Below are positions 42,542-54,609 of a stretch of DNA of 64,000 nt, one piece after another. The notes beneath the pieces were generated by a model, which saw only the letters and a program-made list of their open reading frames with translations, was not told the DNA's origin and did no database searches. Every line of letters starts with the position of its first letter. The first letter of the stretch is position 1. The DNA is from Codonopsis lanceolata (taxonomy: Eukaryota; Streptophyta; Magnoliopsida; Asterales; Campanulaceae), in NCBI GenBank assembly GCA_013146195.2, contig CM028377.1, forward strand, positions 35,097,632-35,161,631, given 5' to 3'. A program made the position numbers and the translations under genes.

Positions 42542-45448
42542 ACCCAATCTTGACCAAATTTTCTGTAAACCATTCATTTATTCATCCTACTTCTTCAAGT
42601 TAGAGAGAGAGAGAGTTGGGAGCTTGAGTTTTGAGCCCTAGCTCCACCTTCTTCCTCCGATCCCCAAGGATTCCACCGTTAGATCGCCGCCAAACTTCGG
42701 ATTCTCGACGAGGGCAACGAAAGGAACGACTTCACCGTTTAGATTTGTGTTCTCTTGAGTTTTCACTCAAGCTAGGTAAGTTACCTTCTTTTGATTTTGG
42801 TTCATTGGCCCTAAGGAAAACAACTTGTATGCTATTTGTGGGCAATGAACAACTTGTATGCTATGTTTGCCCAATTTTGGGGATTTTTGAAGTATGAACT
42901 TGTTAGGGGTATTTGTAGATGACTCCTATGCTTATTGATGTATATGATTACTCTTCATTTTGTGTTCCTAGGCTTGAGCATGCTAGAAATCATGCCTTTA
43001 TGCTATTTGGGTTTATGGTGGAATTATGCCTATGATTGGGGCTAGGGGTGTATGAACTCACATGATAATATGAGTAGGGTCATTTAATTGAAATTGTATG
43101 ATTTATGAAATGGGTTTGATCTATGTTGGGATTATTTGTGGATTTTAGACTTGAGAGTCAATTCCCAACTATTGGAGAATTATTGATAATTGATGAGTTA
43201 TGTAAATTATGAAACTTAGTATTTGGACTCATCGGAGTCATAATAGGTTCAATATCGTGTTAACGAATTAGGGTTGAAGTCCTACGTCATTTGGGTTTCG
43301 TTGACTATGTCTATGATGAACCCATGGATTTTAGACTTGGGAAATAAGCCGGATTATTTTTGGGTTAAATTCTATAAACTTGAATGATGTGCTAAGTTTG
43401 GGTTGTATGAAATGCGTATTTAATAAAATGCAATATCTAGACTCAATGGAGTCATTTTAGGTTCAATGAGATGTTAGTGAACCTTAGGTTGAAATCCTAC
43501 GATGTTCGGGTTTGGTTGGTTTTGATCGTGAGTACCCGAGCATCCCAAGTTGTGTCCCATTTGTGACTCCCGCGACATAGAAGCTTATTGGGGATTTGAT
43601 TAGGCGTGCTCGTTAGGGCACGGAGCATTAGAGATCAACCTATGATCTCGTATTATCTTAAGAAACGATTATTTGAATGGGTTCTCTCTTAGGGAATTTG
43701 GTCGCGTGCACATGAAAGCACTTGCGAGGATATGATTACGGCATAGTTTGGTACCCGTGAGTTGGTTTTAAGGAAGTCGAATATTTACGACGGTTGGGAC
43801 TATGGTTGAGTCCAGTGAAACGTTAAGTGAAGCTAAAATGCTAAGTCTTGATTATGATTGCTCTTAGACTAAAGCATAGTCCTTGGTTTGATTTTGATTT
43901 GAGGGCCATAGTAAACCTCCTATTGTGATTTCTTGAGCTTATATGCTACTTCCGATTTGGTGATGACTTGAGGATTATGATTGCCTCATTATGTGGTTCT
44001 TTGACTAAACTTATAAGTTGGTTGAATTTGTTAAGTATGTGCAAATATGTGCATGGTTGAAATTGGTGTGTAGAGCTTTATGTCCTACTTGAATTGGTAT
44101 TCCCGCTATGATCGATCTTGGTTCTGGTTTGAGCATGAGAGTAAATATCTACGTGTACATTGCATTGAGTCCAGCTGGCATTATTTGGTTTGTTTATTGA
44201 GTCAAGGTGGGACGATGCATCGCCTTCACGAATTATGGGATTCGTGCTTGCTATGGATCGCCGCACCTGGGACTTCACACACACACCTCCACTGTTGGGC
44301 AGGGAAGTAGCCCCTTTGCCGTATCAGTTAAGTGCCGCATTGGCTTGCTATTGAGTCCGAGTAGGTTCTCGGCATGAGTCGATGAATTCACATAACATCG
44401 ACGGCACGAACTTGTAACATTGTGTATTGCAGGAGCAACACAACGGAGCGTTTTGGGTATCTTCTCTATCCCTTATGTGGCTTACTATGAGCACTTATAT
44501 GAAAGATATTGTGCTATATGTTTTATGAAGTCCATGTTACTTGGTGACTTAATACAAGATTATTATTGGTATGCTTTAAAGATACCATGATTTTATATAT
44601 GTTGGTGCATTATGCCATGCCACGATATGCTATGCCATACATTTGCATTTAGTAACTTACTGGGTCATTATGACTCATTTCGTGTGTTTGTTTTCCTTAG
44701 TTTTTGCAGTGATCCCGTTAGTACGCGCGGCGGCTTCGGATAGTGATTCCTAGAAGGTGGTCTTCCGGGCTTTAAGCTTGGGTTTATTAATATTAAGTTA
44801 TTTGTATTTGTGAGACACGATTGTAAAGTTATGTAGACTTTACTTGGGTAGATTATGTTAGTATTTTGTTATTGTATTATTTTGGTAGCCGACTTGTTTG
44901 GTCGAGCTGTTGTATCTCTTATGAGTTGTTCCCTTTTATTATTCCGAGCATGCTTTAGCTCACTCGTTCTAGTATTGTTGGTATTGTCATCTCTGACGAC
45001 TTTAGTCGAGAGACATTGGTTTAGTGGTTAGTACTTTATCTCTTACTCTTTTAGTTGATGTATTCCTCCGGCATGTTATAGCCGTTGAGTTGTCGTTTAT
45101 CAGGTTGGAATTCTTGTTGTTTTGCCGGCCTTAGGTTGCCGATGGTTTGTTGTACGTGCGCAATGTTGCGTCACGCGAGTCGTAGATTTGTCGAGAGATA
45201 GTCGTCTCTCAGCTTGGTATTCCTTAGTTTAAAACTATAGGTTGTGGTCCCATTTATGATTTGCTTCCGTAGATTTTAGTTTTTGGTTATTCTGTTTTGC
45301 CGTTATGGCTTTTCATTCCTGTTTAGAGTTTGTTGGTTCAACTCTTGACTCGCACCACTACGCTTAGCGGGTGCTTGTCCATCTTTTAGCTTGTCTTGAC
45401 GGCACGACCTTGGGATTCCGCATTGGAATTCGGGTCGGGCTGTCACAG

Positions 45449-45461
45449 TTGGTATCAGAGC
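45449..45461 (+). promoter_or_regulatory. Primer-binding site, initiator tRNA-Met type
   Basis: TTGGTATCAGAGC one base after the LTR. Confidence 0.9.
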
Positions 45462-45558
45462 TATAGGTTAGCTTTTTCGCCAGGATAGGTTCCTTGGCCT
45501 AGTTTGGGTTGGGTTTATTGTTGAGTTATTAACGCTGAGTGTTCTTTGTAGGCGTATT

Positions 45559-46554
45559 ATGTCAGGAACTTGGCGTGGAGCTAGTTCTAGTAGACCCGGT
45601 TCGGATGCAGCTCGTGGCGACGAGAGGGGAGAGAATGTAAACGATCCGCGTGTGACTCCTCAACAGATGTTTGGACTGGAAGACGACTCTACTGTCCTTG
45701 CGAAATTCTTGAAGTTTAAACCGGAAAGTTTCGATGGAGAGCCAGGTACTATTGGGGCGAAACATTGGCTAGAAAGCATGGGGAATATCTTTGCAGTTTT
45801 GGGTTGTACATCAGAGGAGAAGGTTACCTTAGCGGTGTTTAGCTTGGATGGTGCGGCCGAGCATTGGTGGCTTGAAATACGAGATCATTGGAGACAGCAT
45901 GGAGTGCCTCGAGTCTGGGAAAACTTTGTCAAGGAGTTTATGGTGCGGTTTGGTTCGGTAGTAACTCGAGAAGGAAGAGAGATGGAGTTCCTAATGTTAG
46001 AACAAGGAGGTATGACCGTGGCTCAGTATTCAACAAAGTTTATGGAGTTGGCTCGTTACTGTAGTCACTTGGTGCCGGATGAGGCTAAGAAGACTGAGAG
46101 GTTTGTGAAAGGCCTGAAGACGAATTATCGTAAGCAGCTTATTCCGTTACTACTTACGGATTACCAAGGGGCTGTGGATCGCGCGTGTGCGATAGAGTTA
46201 GACATCGAGGAGTACGCTCGAAGGAAAATATCAAAGACTAATAGGGGCCCTGAGGATAAGAGGAGGCAGTCAGCACCTCAAACAGATAGTCAAGGAAAGG
46301 TGCATTCGGGTGGCCGGAGTGGTGTTACTACTTCTACTCAGAAACGACGAGGTGACGTGTTGACATGTAACTTTTGTAAGAAGGCAGGACACACCGAAGA
46401 TAGGTGTTGGGGAAAGACTGGGAAGTGTTACTATTGTGGAGACGGAACTCACTTGAAGAAAGATTGCCCGAAGAGGAAAGTTAGTCAGTCTGGGAGTACT
46501 AGTCAACAATTCAGTGGCTCCAAGAGAGATTGTGACGGTCAGCCTAGAGTTTGA
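45559..46554 (+). CDS. Gypsy gag protein, intact, two zinc knuckles
   Basis: A 331-codon uninterrupted frame about 100 bases after the primer site. Residues 50-200 hold the Retrotrans_gag domain (SFDGEPGTIGAKHWLESM, SLDGAAEHWWLEIRDHW, YSTKFMELARYCSHLVPDE, RFVKGLKTNYRKQLIPLLL). Two CCHC knuckles follow, CNFCKKAGHTEDRC and CYYCGDGTHLKKDC, the second typical of Tekay/Del-type chromoviruses. Gag would assemble particles and bind genomic RNA. The stop at 46552-46554 is not followed by a protease or RT in the 800 bases before the gap, so the element is either gag-only or deleted downstream. The start ATG fits the usual short leader. Confidence 0.85.
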   Translation: MSGTWRGASSSRPGSDAARGDERGENVNDPRVTPQQMFGLEDDSTVLAKFLKFKPESFDGEPGTIGAKHWLESMGNIFAVLGCTSEEKVTLAVFSLDGAAEHWWLEIRDHWRQHGVPRVWENFVKEFMVRFGSVVTREGREMEFLMLEQGGMTVAQYSTKFMELARYCSHLVPDEAKKTERFVKGLKTNYRKQLIPLLLTDYQGAVDRACAIELDIEEYARRKISKTNRGPEDKRRQSAPQTDSQGKVHSGGRSGVTTSTQKRRGDVLTCNFCKKAGHTEDRCWGKTGKCYYCGDGTHLKKDCPKRKVSQSGSTSQQFSGSKRDCDGQPRV

Positions 46555-47371
46555 AGCAGTGCACGCGTGGAGGTTAGCTATCACGGAGTTTTGAGACCTA
46601 TCCGAAATAGGAAGGTATATTCTTATATATATACGTAAATTATACCGTTGCCACTATTACCGTTATTATGAGTACGCGCTTTAATCGTTAGCTCATGTGC
46701 ATTCATGTATAAGACTATACTATATTGTTGTTAAGGGTTATTGTACGAGTAAGATATACACTCGACTTGTGAGAAGGTTGAAGGTTGTGATTTAGGGGAT
46801 AAACATGGTTACACGGGAGAGATTGATGCTTCACCGTGAGTATTGGGACGTTATCGTTGTGATAGGATGCTTAGCGTATGCATTGGTTGTAGACTTGGTC
46901 TAGAGCTTAAGAGAGAATAGTTTTGCGGAGTATGGACGTTGCGGGCATTAGTAGCCTTGTCGATTCATTGTGATTTCCAGGTACACGAGTTTGTCGTAGA
47001 TATGATTGTTGTTTGTCAAGGTAATAGACCTTGTTACTTGGTCTGAATTTTTATTCAGTTATGTGCATTAGTTGTAGGAAACACCTACCTGATGCATTAC
47101 ATTGTAGTATACTAGATTCTCATTTCATCGTTATTATCTCCTGCTCATTCATTACCTTAGCATAAGAGACTATTAAAGGATGCTTAAAACCTTTTTTATC
47201 ATGAACCTTCGCATCCTTGCAACGGTGAAATCCAATTTAGCCGTACCCTAAATTGGTGATCAAAAGAGGTTCGTTGGTGGACTAGGATTGGCAATGAGTA
47301 GGTTAAACATTGACTATACCCGTTACCGAATGGAATGAATTTTCAAAACATTTCATTAATGTGCTCTTATT
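46555..47371. other. Region after gag up to the gap, no pol recognised
   Basis: Moderately AT-rich sequence with no protease, RT, RNase H or integrase motif on either strand. It may be untranslated element sequence or a rearranged flank. Confidence 0.5.
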
Positions 47372-47471
47372 NNNNNNNNNNNNNNNNNNNNNNNNNNNNN
47401 NNNNNNNNNNNNNNNNNNNNNNNNNNNNNNNNNNNNNNNNNNNNNNNNNNNNNNNNNNNNNNNNNNNNNNN
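47372..47471. other. Assembly gap, 100 N
   Basis: Exactly 100 undetermined bases, the usual placeholder for a gap of unknown size. The missing pieces of the nested elements to the left should lie in or beyond it. Confidence 1.
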
Positions 47472-49446
47472 GAGTTGAGAATCATTCAGAATAAGCCTGA
47501 GAGCTTTGTCTTTTCCACCGATCCTTGTGAGGATAGTTACCCTTTTCTTTTTCTATTCTTGATAGTCTGTGGATCCTTTGAAGGTGACACTAGCCACTAC
47601 TTCCACTACATCTGTGCCTTCCTTTTCCATTGCATGACTGAAGAATGAGATCTGTATGGGCACCTACATCCAGTTGGTGTCAGATCCGAAACTGGTTCAC
47701 TGAGTTTTGGGTGATCTCTCTCTCTGTCTCTCTCCTTTTCCCAAGGTATTAATCTGTCATTCCTCCTTTTCTCTACTCTTTTTCTTTTTTTGATAAAAGA
47801 AGAATTCTATTAGATCAAAAGAATAAAAATAGTTCACTTTCTCTCTGGGCTTCAGCTTTAGGCGCTTTTCAAGGAGTGACATTGCAGATCTTTCAAGAGA
47901 CTGGAGGGTGGTTCTTCATTAGTTTCTAGTTCTCTCCTGTTTTTTCCTACTTTTTGTTTTTTATTCTATATCCTTTTCTACTTTTTCTATTTCTATGCCA
48001 GTTTCCCCACGGTTTCTAGAGCAATTGCTAGTTTTGTCTCATCATTCTGCTTCTTTAGTTTAATGGTTTTTTTTTTTCAAAAAAATGAAGTCAAACCCCT
48101 CTTTCTGTTTTACAAAAAAAGAAAAACGAGAGTCCCTCAAACAGATTGTTGATTGTTATCCTACCCATGACCATCAATAGACCTGCCGCCAAACAACCAA
48201 ACACAGCCCTAGCTGCCATCATCTCACCCAAACCCTATTCACCAGAATCCCTGGGGACCCTTCTTCACAACCCCCTCACGCAGATCTTTGTTCGAAAAAC
48301 CCGATCCCCTCGTCTTGTCTTTAATCTCCTTGAACCAGATGTTCTAAAACACTATTGTCCCCTTCTCCTTCCATCTCAGGCCCAAACTTTCATCTCAGAT
48401 GGCGCCCAACGTCGCGGTCGTCTCCTTTGTCTCTTCCATGCGCCCCCATCATGAGCATTTCAAAACCTAGATAGGATAGGCCAGATTATTCCCTTCTTAA
48501 CGCGGCCCTTCGTTTTATGAAACCAGCACTTTCTTCCGCCTGGATCAGCGTTTATCCGACCCGATCCCTTTTAACCCATGCACCAAAGACAGTACTAACT
48601 GAACTGGCCCCTCTCCTAAAACCAGTCTGAGCCAACCCGAAATGGATCAAACTGGTCCAAGTAGGATCCAGCCTTCAAAAGAAATAAAATAATTTTTAAA
48701 AATTCAGGATGCAGCTTTCTGCCATGGATCTTGCTCTTGTAGGGAAATCATAGTAGACATGAAATTAACTCTGCAATAATGCTGCCAAATTGGCTAAAAT
48801 GGGTTGCTCAAGATGTTCTTATGAACAATGAGCTTCATGAGATCAACAAATGCTATGGAGGAAATTTTTATGAACAACGAGAAGAGAAACCTCAGCTTGA
48901 ATTTCAGAAGTAGGAGAGGCTGAGCATATTGCCTATGTTGTTCATATTGAAGTTATTATCTTCTCTCTTCCCCAAATTCATGATAATGTACATGCAATGC
49001 GGAATTTTCCAGCTTTGTTGGAAAGATCCCTCCATGTTCGTGGCTTTTAAATCTTCCCCACTTTAGAACTCATAAATGTTGGGTGAATGGTGCAGAATTT
49101 CCAAGCAAAACAAATTTAAATTATTGCTAGGATATTTTGTATTATTATTATTTGAAGATAAATTGGTTTGTAATTAGTTTGTTAGTTTAGTTATTATTTA
49201 TGTTAGTTTAGTCTTTTAGTTTATTATGGTCTTTATTTAGGATTTAGTTAGCACTAAATATATTGATGTACTCCTTATCAATCAGAGTTGAAATTGTTCA
49301 GAATGCCTGACAGCTTTGTGTGTTTCCACCGATCTCTTGTGAGGGTAGATTCACCCCCTCCCCTCTTTTTCTGAGTCTGCAGACAAGCGACACAAAACAC
49401 CACTGTAGAACGAGATCTCCGTATCCTGTCTTACATAAGAAGTGGA
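47472..49446. repeat. Imperfect direct repeat pair (47472-47670 and 49284-49440) with spacer
   Basis: Both segments start GAGTTGA and contain CAGAAT..GCCTGA.AGCTTTGT, CCACCGATC, TTGTGAGG.TAG and later GAACGAGATCTCCGTAT / GAATGAGATCTGTATGG. They are about 1.8 kb apart and in the same orientation. They could be remnants of LTR-type termini or a duplicated segment. The spacer has T-rich stretches and no recognisable ORF. The left copy starts exactly at the gap edge. Confidence 0.5.
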
Positions 49447-51266
49447 GTGGCTGCTGTTGTTGCATTTTCTTCATGGTGTGGTTGGGGCACTTGCATGGTT
49501 GCAGAGGCTACTTTTTTGTTGGATGGCCTCAAGCTTTGTGTTGCGTTGAGTGTGAGTCCAGTTATGGTGTCATTCCCAGGTTCTTGGTTACATATTTGTC
49601 AGGTTATTTATGATGTTCTTACCCAACTTCCCCCACCACCCTTCACCTCTCAACCACTTCCAACAGCCCTACCTCTCGCCAATATCATCTTTGTCACCCT
49701 CCCTCCACCAGAGCGAACCCTTCAAAACCCTACAACCACCACCACCGTCACCTTCAGTATTTTACGCAATTAAGATGAAATCTGTACATAAACATTGCTA
49801 AATCCACCTCTCCCCCTTCCAAGAGCCATAAACACAGTGAATGCCTGTCTGTCTCTCTCTCTCTCCTCTTTCCTCTCTTACAATGTTTTTGCGCTTATGT
49901 ACCTGATTCAGTGTTTATGAAGAACGGGGGAGGGATCTGATTCAAGATCTACTTATGCCTAGACCTAAGATTTTGAGGCCTTCAATCTAATGGTTAGGAA
50001 GATGGTTTTGACTCCTTCAATCTAACGGATGGGGATTGTGATTGGTAACTGGTGGTATTGGTTTTGCAATAAATGAAAGATGAGCAGCGGGGTTTAGATG
50101 AGGTAACTAATAGTTTCCCCCTTCTTTCAGTCCAGTTACTCTTTTGCCGTGATCCTCTCTCTCTCTCTCAACTAATTATAAACTTTTCTCTGGATTGAGA
50201 TCAGTTGGTGATGGTGGTTGTGGTTATGTGTCGGTCATTATGTAGAAGGTAACTGGAAAGTAGGCTGATTTTTAGATTTCGGGTCATGCAATTGGAATTT
50301 CCGGTTATTTATCTTCTGAGGTTACTTTGGAGCCTTTTCATCCATTGTGGTGGCGGCTGGTTTCGGAGGCGGTGGCTGATGCTTAGTATTCTAAGTTTTT
50401 TTCTTTTAGGGGTTTCAGATTAGGGTTTTCTTTTTTGGGCTTTTGTTGTATTTGGAGTTTGGGCTTTGATAGGGTGTGGGGATGTTGGGTATTGAGGTGT
50501 TGTTTTGGGGGTTTATGGTGTTCAGTTTGGATTTTGGAGCATACTTAAGAGTTTATTGGTAATTGATAAATACAATCAACTTTTGCAGATAAAGAAAAAA
50601 GTTATTACGTATGAGATGATTGGCTGTGAGAATGGCCCCCCAGTGTCACATCGGCATTCCCTTAGTCAGAATAGATGGGGTGAATTTCTCAAGGGAATTG
50701 GAAAACTTGCATGAACTAGGCATGCGTTAAAATAATGGACGTTAGGTTAGTGAAAAACTGAGAAGTACACCAATCAGTTGGTCATTTATCCCTTTTAGCT
50801 CCAAATGTTTGTTGAAGTATCAATTTAGTAAAGGTTCAACAAGTTTGTTATGTCATCAGAAGGCAGTACCTCTTTATTAGGAGCAAAAAATACGAGAATA
50901 TTATTGACTATTGTTGTCCAACCATGCTGGATAAAGATGAGACCGGCACATTTTTGCTAATAAGAAAATCTTAAGGAATAATTTTTTCAATTTTTGAGTC
51001 ATTCAAGAACCCAAGGGGTGGGAGAGATCGGAGATGGCAAGGGCACTCAGGCAAAGACCTTGAGGTCCTTGTGAAAATCACCATACCAACAAGGGGTCAC
51101 ACTTACCTATCAAAAAAATATATATTTATTTGAGTCATTCAAATGTGGCATAAATGCATTTTGTTTCTGCTGTGGTAGTTCTTTGTTTTGCATCAGTTTT
51201 CTGCCTAATTTGATAATTCCTATTTGATAAAATTGAATCTTGTGGAAATTTATCGATTGGTTACAG
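49447..51266. other. No gene recognised; possibly intron of the following gene
   Basis: T-rich, intron-like sequence with GT-rich patches (50000-50560). Short open stretches are visible but none has a supportable exon structure. Confidence 0.35.
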
Positions 51267-52196
51267 AGCATACCGGAGATAGCTCTAATATTATGATGGC
51301 TTCAAGCATTTGTGCGCTGATATTAGATTCAACATCAGAGGCTGCTCTTCTACGCCATCCCCATTTTGACAGCGACACTCTAACTAATCTCTCCCAACTC
51401 ATTAGCAGAAGCTTGGCAATTGGTGGTCAGGTAAATTGCACAATGATCCTATGTTTAAATTCTAAAATGAAGGAACAAACAGTTGGTGAGTAATTTAATG
51501 GTGCTTTACCTTAAGGAGAAGGAATACAAAAAAATTTGAGGATGGAAATGAGCACAACTTAACGTGATGCTTAGGGTTGAAGGCCAATATATATAACCTC
51601 AGTGCTAAGTTACCCCTTGGACTCGACTTATTCTGGTTTAGTATAACAGTATTGCATGCCTAATACAATTTTATCCCATGACTTCATTTAACTGATCACA
51701 TGTCTTCATTTTATTTCACAAAGTGAAAGTTTTTAGAGGCCTAAAAGAATGTTTGGTGTACACGATAAAAAGCAGAACCTTACACATTTTAGAGAGCTTG
51801 TTTTGTCTTGCTTGTCTTACTAGTGACACCAGTTTTAAATAGGGATACTTCCATATGATTGTAGGGATTCAAGTTAAAACTAAATACTTGTTCTCAGACT
51901 AGCTGAGTTTAAGCCGTAATACTCTTTAATAGTTGCAATATATTTTCATTTAGGATACAACATCTGATGAAGCCAAAGAGGTAGCAGATCTTCATGAAAT
52001 AAGTGTCTCAGGTATGTTAACATATTTGTATATGCAAGGGATTTTTTTTAGCTTCTGTGTTACATTCTTACCGAGAAGGTCAGCAAAATATACTCACAAT
52101 CTCTTATATGGTGTAGGATATTTCCGTTGGGCCAATCGATTTCCTCATATCAAAGAGGCTGTTGAGAGACAAATAGGTTTTCAGTTGCGACCTTGA
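51267..52196 (+). CDS. Last three exons of an unrecognised plant gene
   Basis: Exons 51267-51430, 51954-52011 and 52117-52196 are bounded by GT-AG sites: acceptor GGTTACAG, donor CAGGTAAAT, acceptor TCATTTAG, donor CAGGTATG, acceptor GGTGTAG. Codon phases agree across both introns. The joined product ends at TGA 52194-52196. It contains a helical segment of the type MMASSICALILDSTSEAA and HPHFDSDTLTNLSQLISRSL, an acidic linker (SDEAKEVADLHE), and a basic-aromatic end (YFRWANRFPHIKEAVERQIG). I do not recognise the family. The clean frame and splice sites argue for a real, probably expressed gene. Its upstream exons are not identified; the first exon here begins in mid-codon. Confidence 0.65.
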
Positions 52197-53350
52197 TCTC
52201 TATTTTACATTTTTAGGTAATCTTGTCTTGGAAGAACCGGTTGGTTTTACATAGTTTTCTCTTTTGAGGTATACAGAAGTTAATAGATATTCAACTTCAA
52301 ATTTTGATAGCTGACACTGCTTTGATCCATCAAGCACATGGGCAGCAATGAAGTTATTTGACATTTTTGAACCCTTTATGATTGGTTCGTGTGCAGGAGA
52401 TAGTAGATAGTATTCAAACTCGAAACAAAGGGATTAAAGTCAACAGAACTATCTGATTTATTGTACAGGTCAGGATTGAACCTCGGAATCAAGACGACAT
52501 GCCTTTCAGATCTTTGCTTTCTTTTTTCTTTCATTGTTCTTTTCTGGAGCTCTCGGAGAAAAAGCTTCCAATCTTTGCTGTACAAAGTAAATATGGAACA
52601 CCGTGTTTTTAGATTGACTGTCAATTCCCTCAATCTTTTTGGTAAAAATATTTATTGCACATTGGGTATTTAGATCGACAGTCCACTCTCTTTCTCTGCA
52701 GACAGTTTGTATTTTGGTTTTCCTTTTGATTCCTTACTAATCTGGTACTGATTACGCAGCAGTATAAAGATGGCATCGTGTGAAAAGCAAGTGCACTTAC
52801 ACCATCATGAAGCCTCAAGAATTTCCATTCAAGAAATGAGCCATTCAAGTCAGAAAGCAATGCTCCAGTTGATACCAAGTACCATGTCCATTTTCAAGTA
52901 GCCACTTTGCTCGACCTCACATTTCACCAAACCATCAACGAGTCTTCCTCTGAAACTTGGATGATGCTTAGACATAAAGGTCTAGACGTCGCCTCAAATG
53001 GTTTGTATTCACACCGTGGGAGAGAACTCGAAGCAAGAAAAGAGTGTGAAACTGAGGTTCTTGTTGCGACTTGTGTTTATACTAATAAGTTAGTTGATCT
53101 TTTGTTGTGAGCCTGCTTGGCTGCTTCTACCCATTGTCATTTCGTAGTTTCACTCAACTCACTTTTGTGCTGAATCTAGACGTATTTACCATTGTCGAAT
53201 TTTCTTTACAAGATTACTTAAAAGTCAACTTTTCATAATAGTCAAATAGAGGCGTCGATTATTGTTCATACAAAGTCAACTTTCTTTAAAAGTCAAGAAA
53301 CTCTTGGCATGCATATGCTTCAGTGGTTACATTATCCAAGGTTTCAGTTG
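52197..53350 (+). other. Probable 3' untranslated and flanking region of that gene
   Basis: No coding signature. Mixed composition with a GC-moderate, exon-like tract at 52770-53110, which could be a spliced 3' UTR part. Confidence 0.3.
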
Positions 53351-53365
53351 AAATGTGTTTTTGTA

Positions 53366-53614
53366 CTCCGTTTTAAATTATTGTCTCTCCTTTCCTTTTT
53401 TCGTCGTCAAAATAATTGTCCACTTTGAAACTTACCTTTTAGAACATCATTTTTACCACTTTACCCTTACTTTTTCACCTTATTTTAATTATGGGCCACA
53501 TACACATGGGCTTTAAAGGAAACTACACATTAAACCAATATAAATAATCAAATCAATTGTTTTCTTAATCTGTGCGTCGGGTCAAACAAGACAATAAATT
53601 AGGGACGGAGGGAG
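53366..53614. mobile_element. Stowaway MITE 3
   Basis: Same family and orientation as MITE 1. The left end is truncated to CTCCGTTTT, the right end is GGGACGGAGGGAG, and TA stands on both sides. Confidence 0.8.
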
Positions 53615-53623
53615 TAATACTTA

Positions 53624-53899
53624 CTCAGTTTTTAAATTATTCTTTTCTTTAACTCGGCGCACCGCTTAAAAAAAATAATTAGTGAAATGCGTAGTTTCAC
53701 TAAATATTAGTGTATTATAAATATTAGTGAAACGTGTGGTTTCCTTTGATGCACTTGAAGATGTTATAATTAAAGTAAGTTAAAAAAGTAAGAGTAAAGT
53801 GATAAAAGTATTTCATAAAAGAAAAAGTTTTGAAAGAGGACAATTACTTTAGAACGGACGAAAAAGAAAAGGAGGACGATAATTTGAAAACGGAGGGAG
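53624..53899. mobile_element. Stowaway MITE 4, inverted relative to MITE 3
   Basis: Only nine bases from MITE 3. Ends CTCAGTTTTTAAATT and AAACGGAGGGAG with TA flanks. It shares the GGACGAAAAAGAAAAGGA block in inverse orientation to MITE 3, repeating the head-to-head arrangement of MITEs 1 and 2. Confidence 0.75.
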
Positions 53900-54027
53900 T
53901 AATTGTTTTGATTTCATAATTTTATGTTATAAATGAACACTCATGGGAGTCGAAGCCTATTTATGGCCTACCCATTATGCTACTTACTTATTTATTTGAA
54001 CTCGTAGCCTATGTAAGTACAACTCAT

Positions 54028-54595
54028 ATCCAATGTTCTAAAAATCGTAAGGCGGTTGCTAGGCGGCAGACTAGCGCCTAGGGGATTAGTTGGGGCGTAA
54101 TCGGGGCTTAGACGGGACCTAAAATTAAGGCATAGTTATCATTTTTTTTTAATAATTTACATCAAAGATCAAACATATTGACTACAAATTTAATTTTTTT
54201 TATGTTTGTCATTTTATCAAACACTTGTCTATATTTGTAAAATGAACAAAAATATACAAACCTACCATTAATCTCAATTATCAACAACCCCAAAGCAATA
54301 AACCAGCCAAGTTTAGAACTAAAAACAAAAAAGATATTACTCCAGTTTGCCCCCCATTACCTCCCTCTCTTCCTCACCATTACCACTCCCCCTTCCTTCT
54401 CCAATTCGCTCCTCTTCTTTCTCTGGTCACCACATGCCACAAATCAAAGCTACAAAAATAAATTAAGGTCGGCAAGGTTTGGCGTAGGTGCTAACTTGGT
54501 CGATTAGGCGACGACTAAGAAAGTCGCGGCAGTAGAGAGGGGTCTAGCGCCTAGACGGGGCCTGTAACACCGAACCATTCAAAGTTTTGAACCGA
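54028..54595. mobile_element. Possible fold-back element with AGGCGG/GCGCCTAG termini
   Basis: Near 54040-54120 the sequence reads AAGGCGGTTGCTAGGCGGC and TAGCGCCTAGGGG. Near 54460-54565 it reads GATTAGGCGACGACTAAG and TAGCGCCTAGACGGGG. Similar GCGCCTAG-rich termini belong to a common plant MITE type, but no clean inverted repeat or target duplication could be set. Confidence 0.35.
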
Positions 54596-54609
54596 TCTTG
54601 AAATAAGAG

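Larger units (their letters stand above)
41498..45447 (+). mobile_element. 3.95-kb 5' LTR of a gypsy (Tekay/Del-like) element
   Basis: Begins TGTGACGCCCCGC and ends GGGCTGTCACA, so the termini are inverted (TGTGAC/GTCACA). It interrupts the LARD LTR exactly, so its left end is certain. A TATA box (GGTATAAATACCC, around 42531-42543) puts transcription start near 42570 and leaves nearly 2.9 kb of R/U5. Such long LTRs are known for Tekay/Del chromoviruses. The block GGGTCATTATGACTCATTTC (44662) followed by TGTTTTCCTTAG occurs reversed in the LTR-like fragments at 13 and 14 kb. No gene is seen inside. Confidence 0.85.

Noticed and set aside
45559..46554. Intact 331-codon ORF as a host gene
   Set aside because: Position after LTR and primer site, the Retrotrans_gag blocks and two CCHC knuckles identify it as retrotransposon gag.
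53937..54030. Possible tRNA-like or short gene sequence between MITE 4 and the AGGCGG element
   Set aside because: No A/B box pair or fold could be supported by eye.
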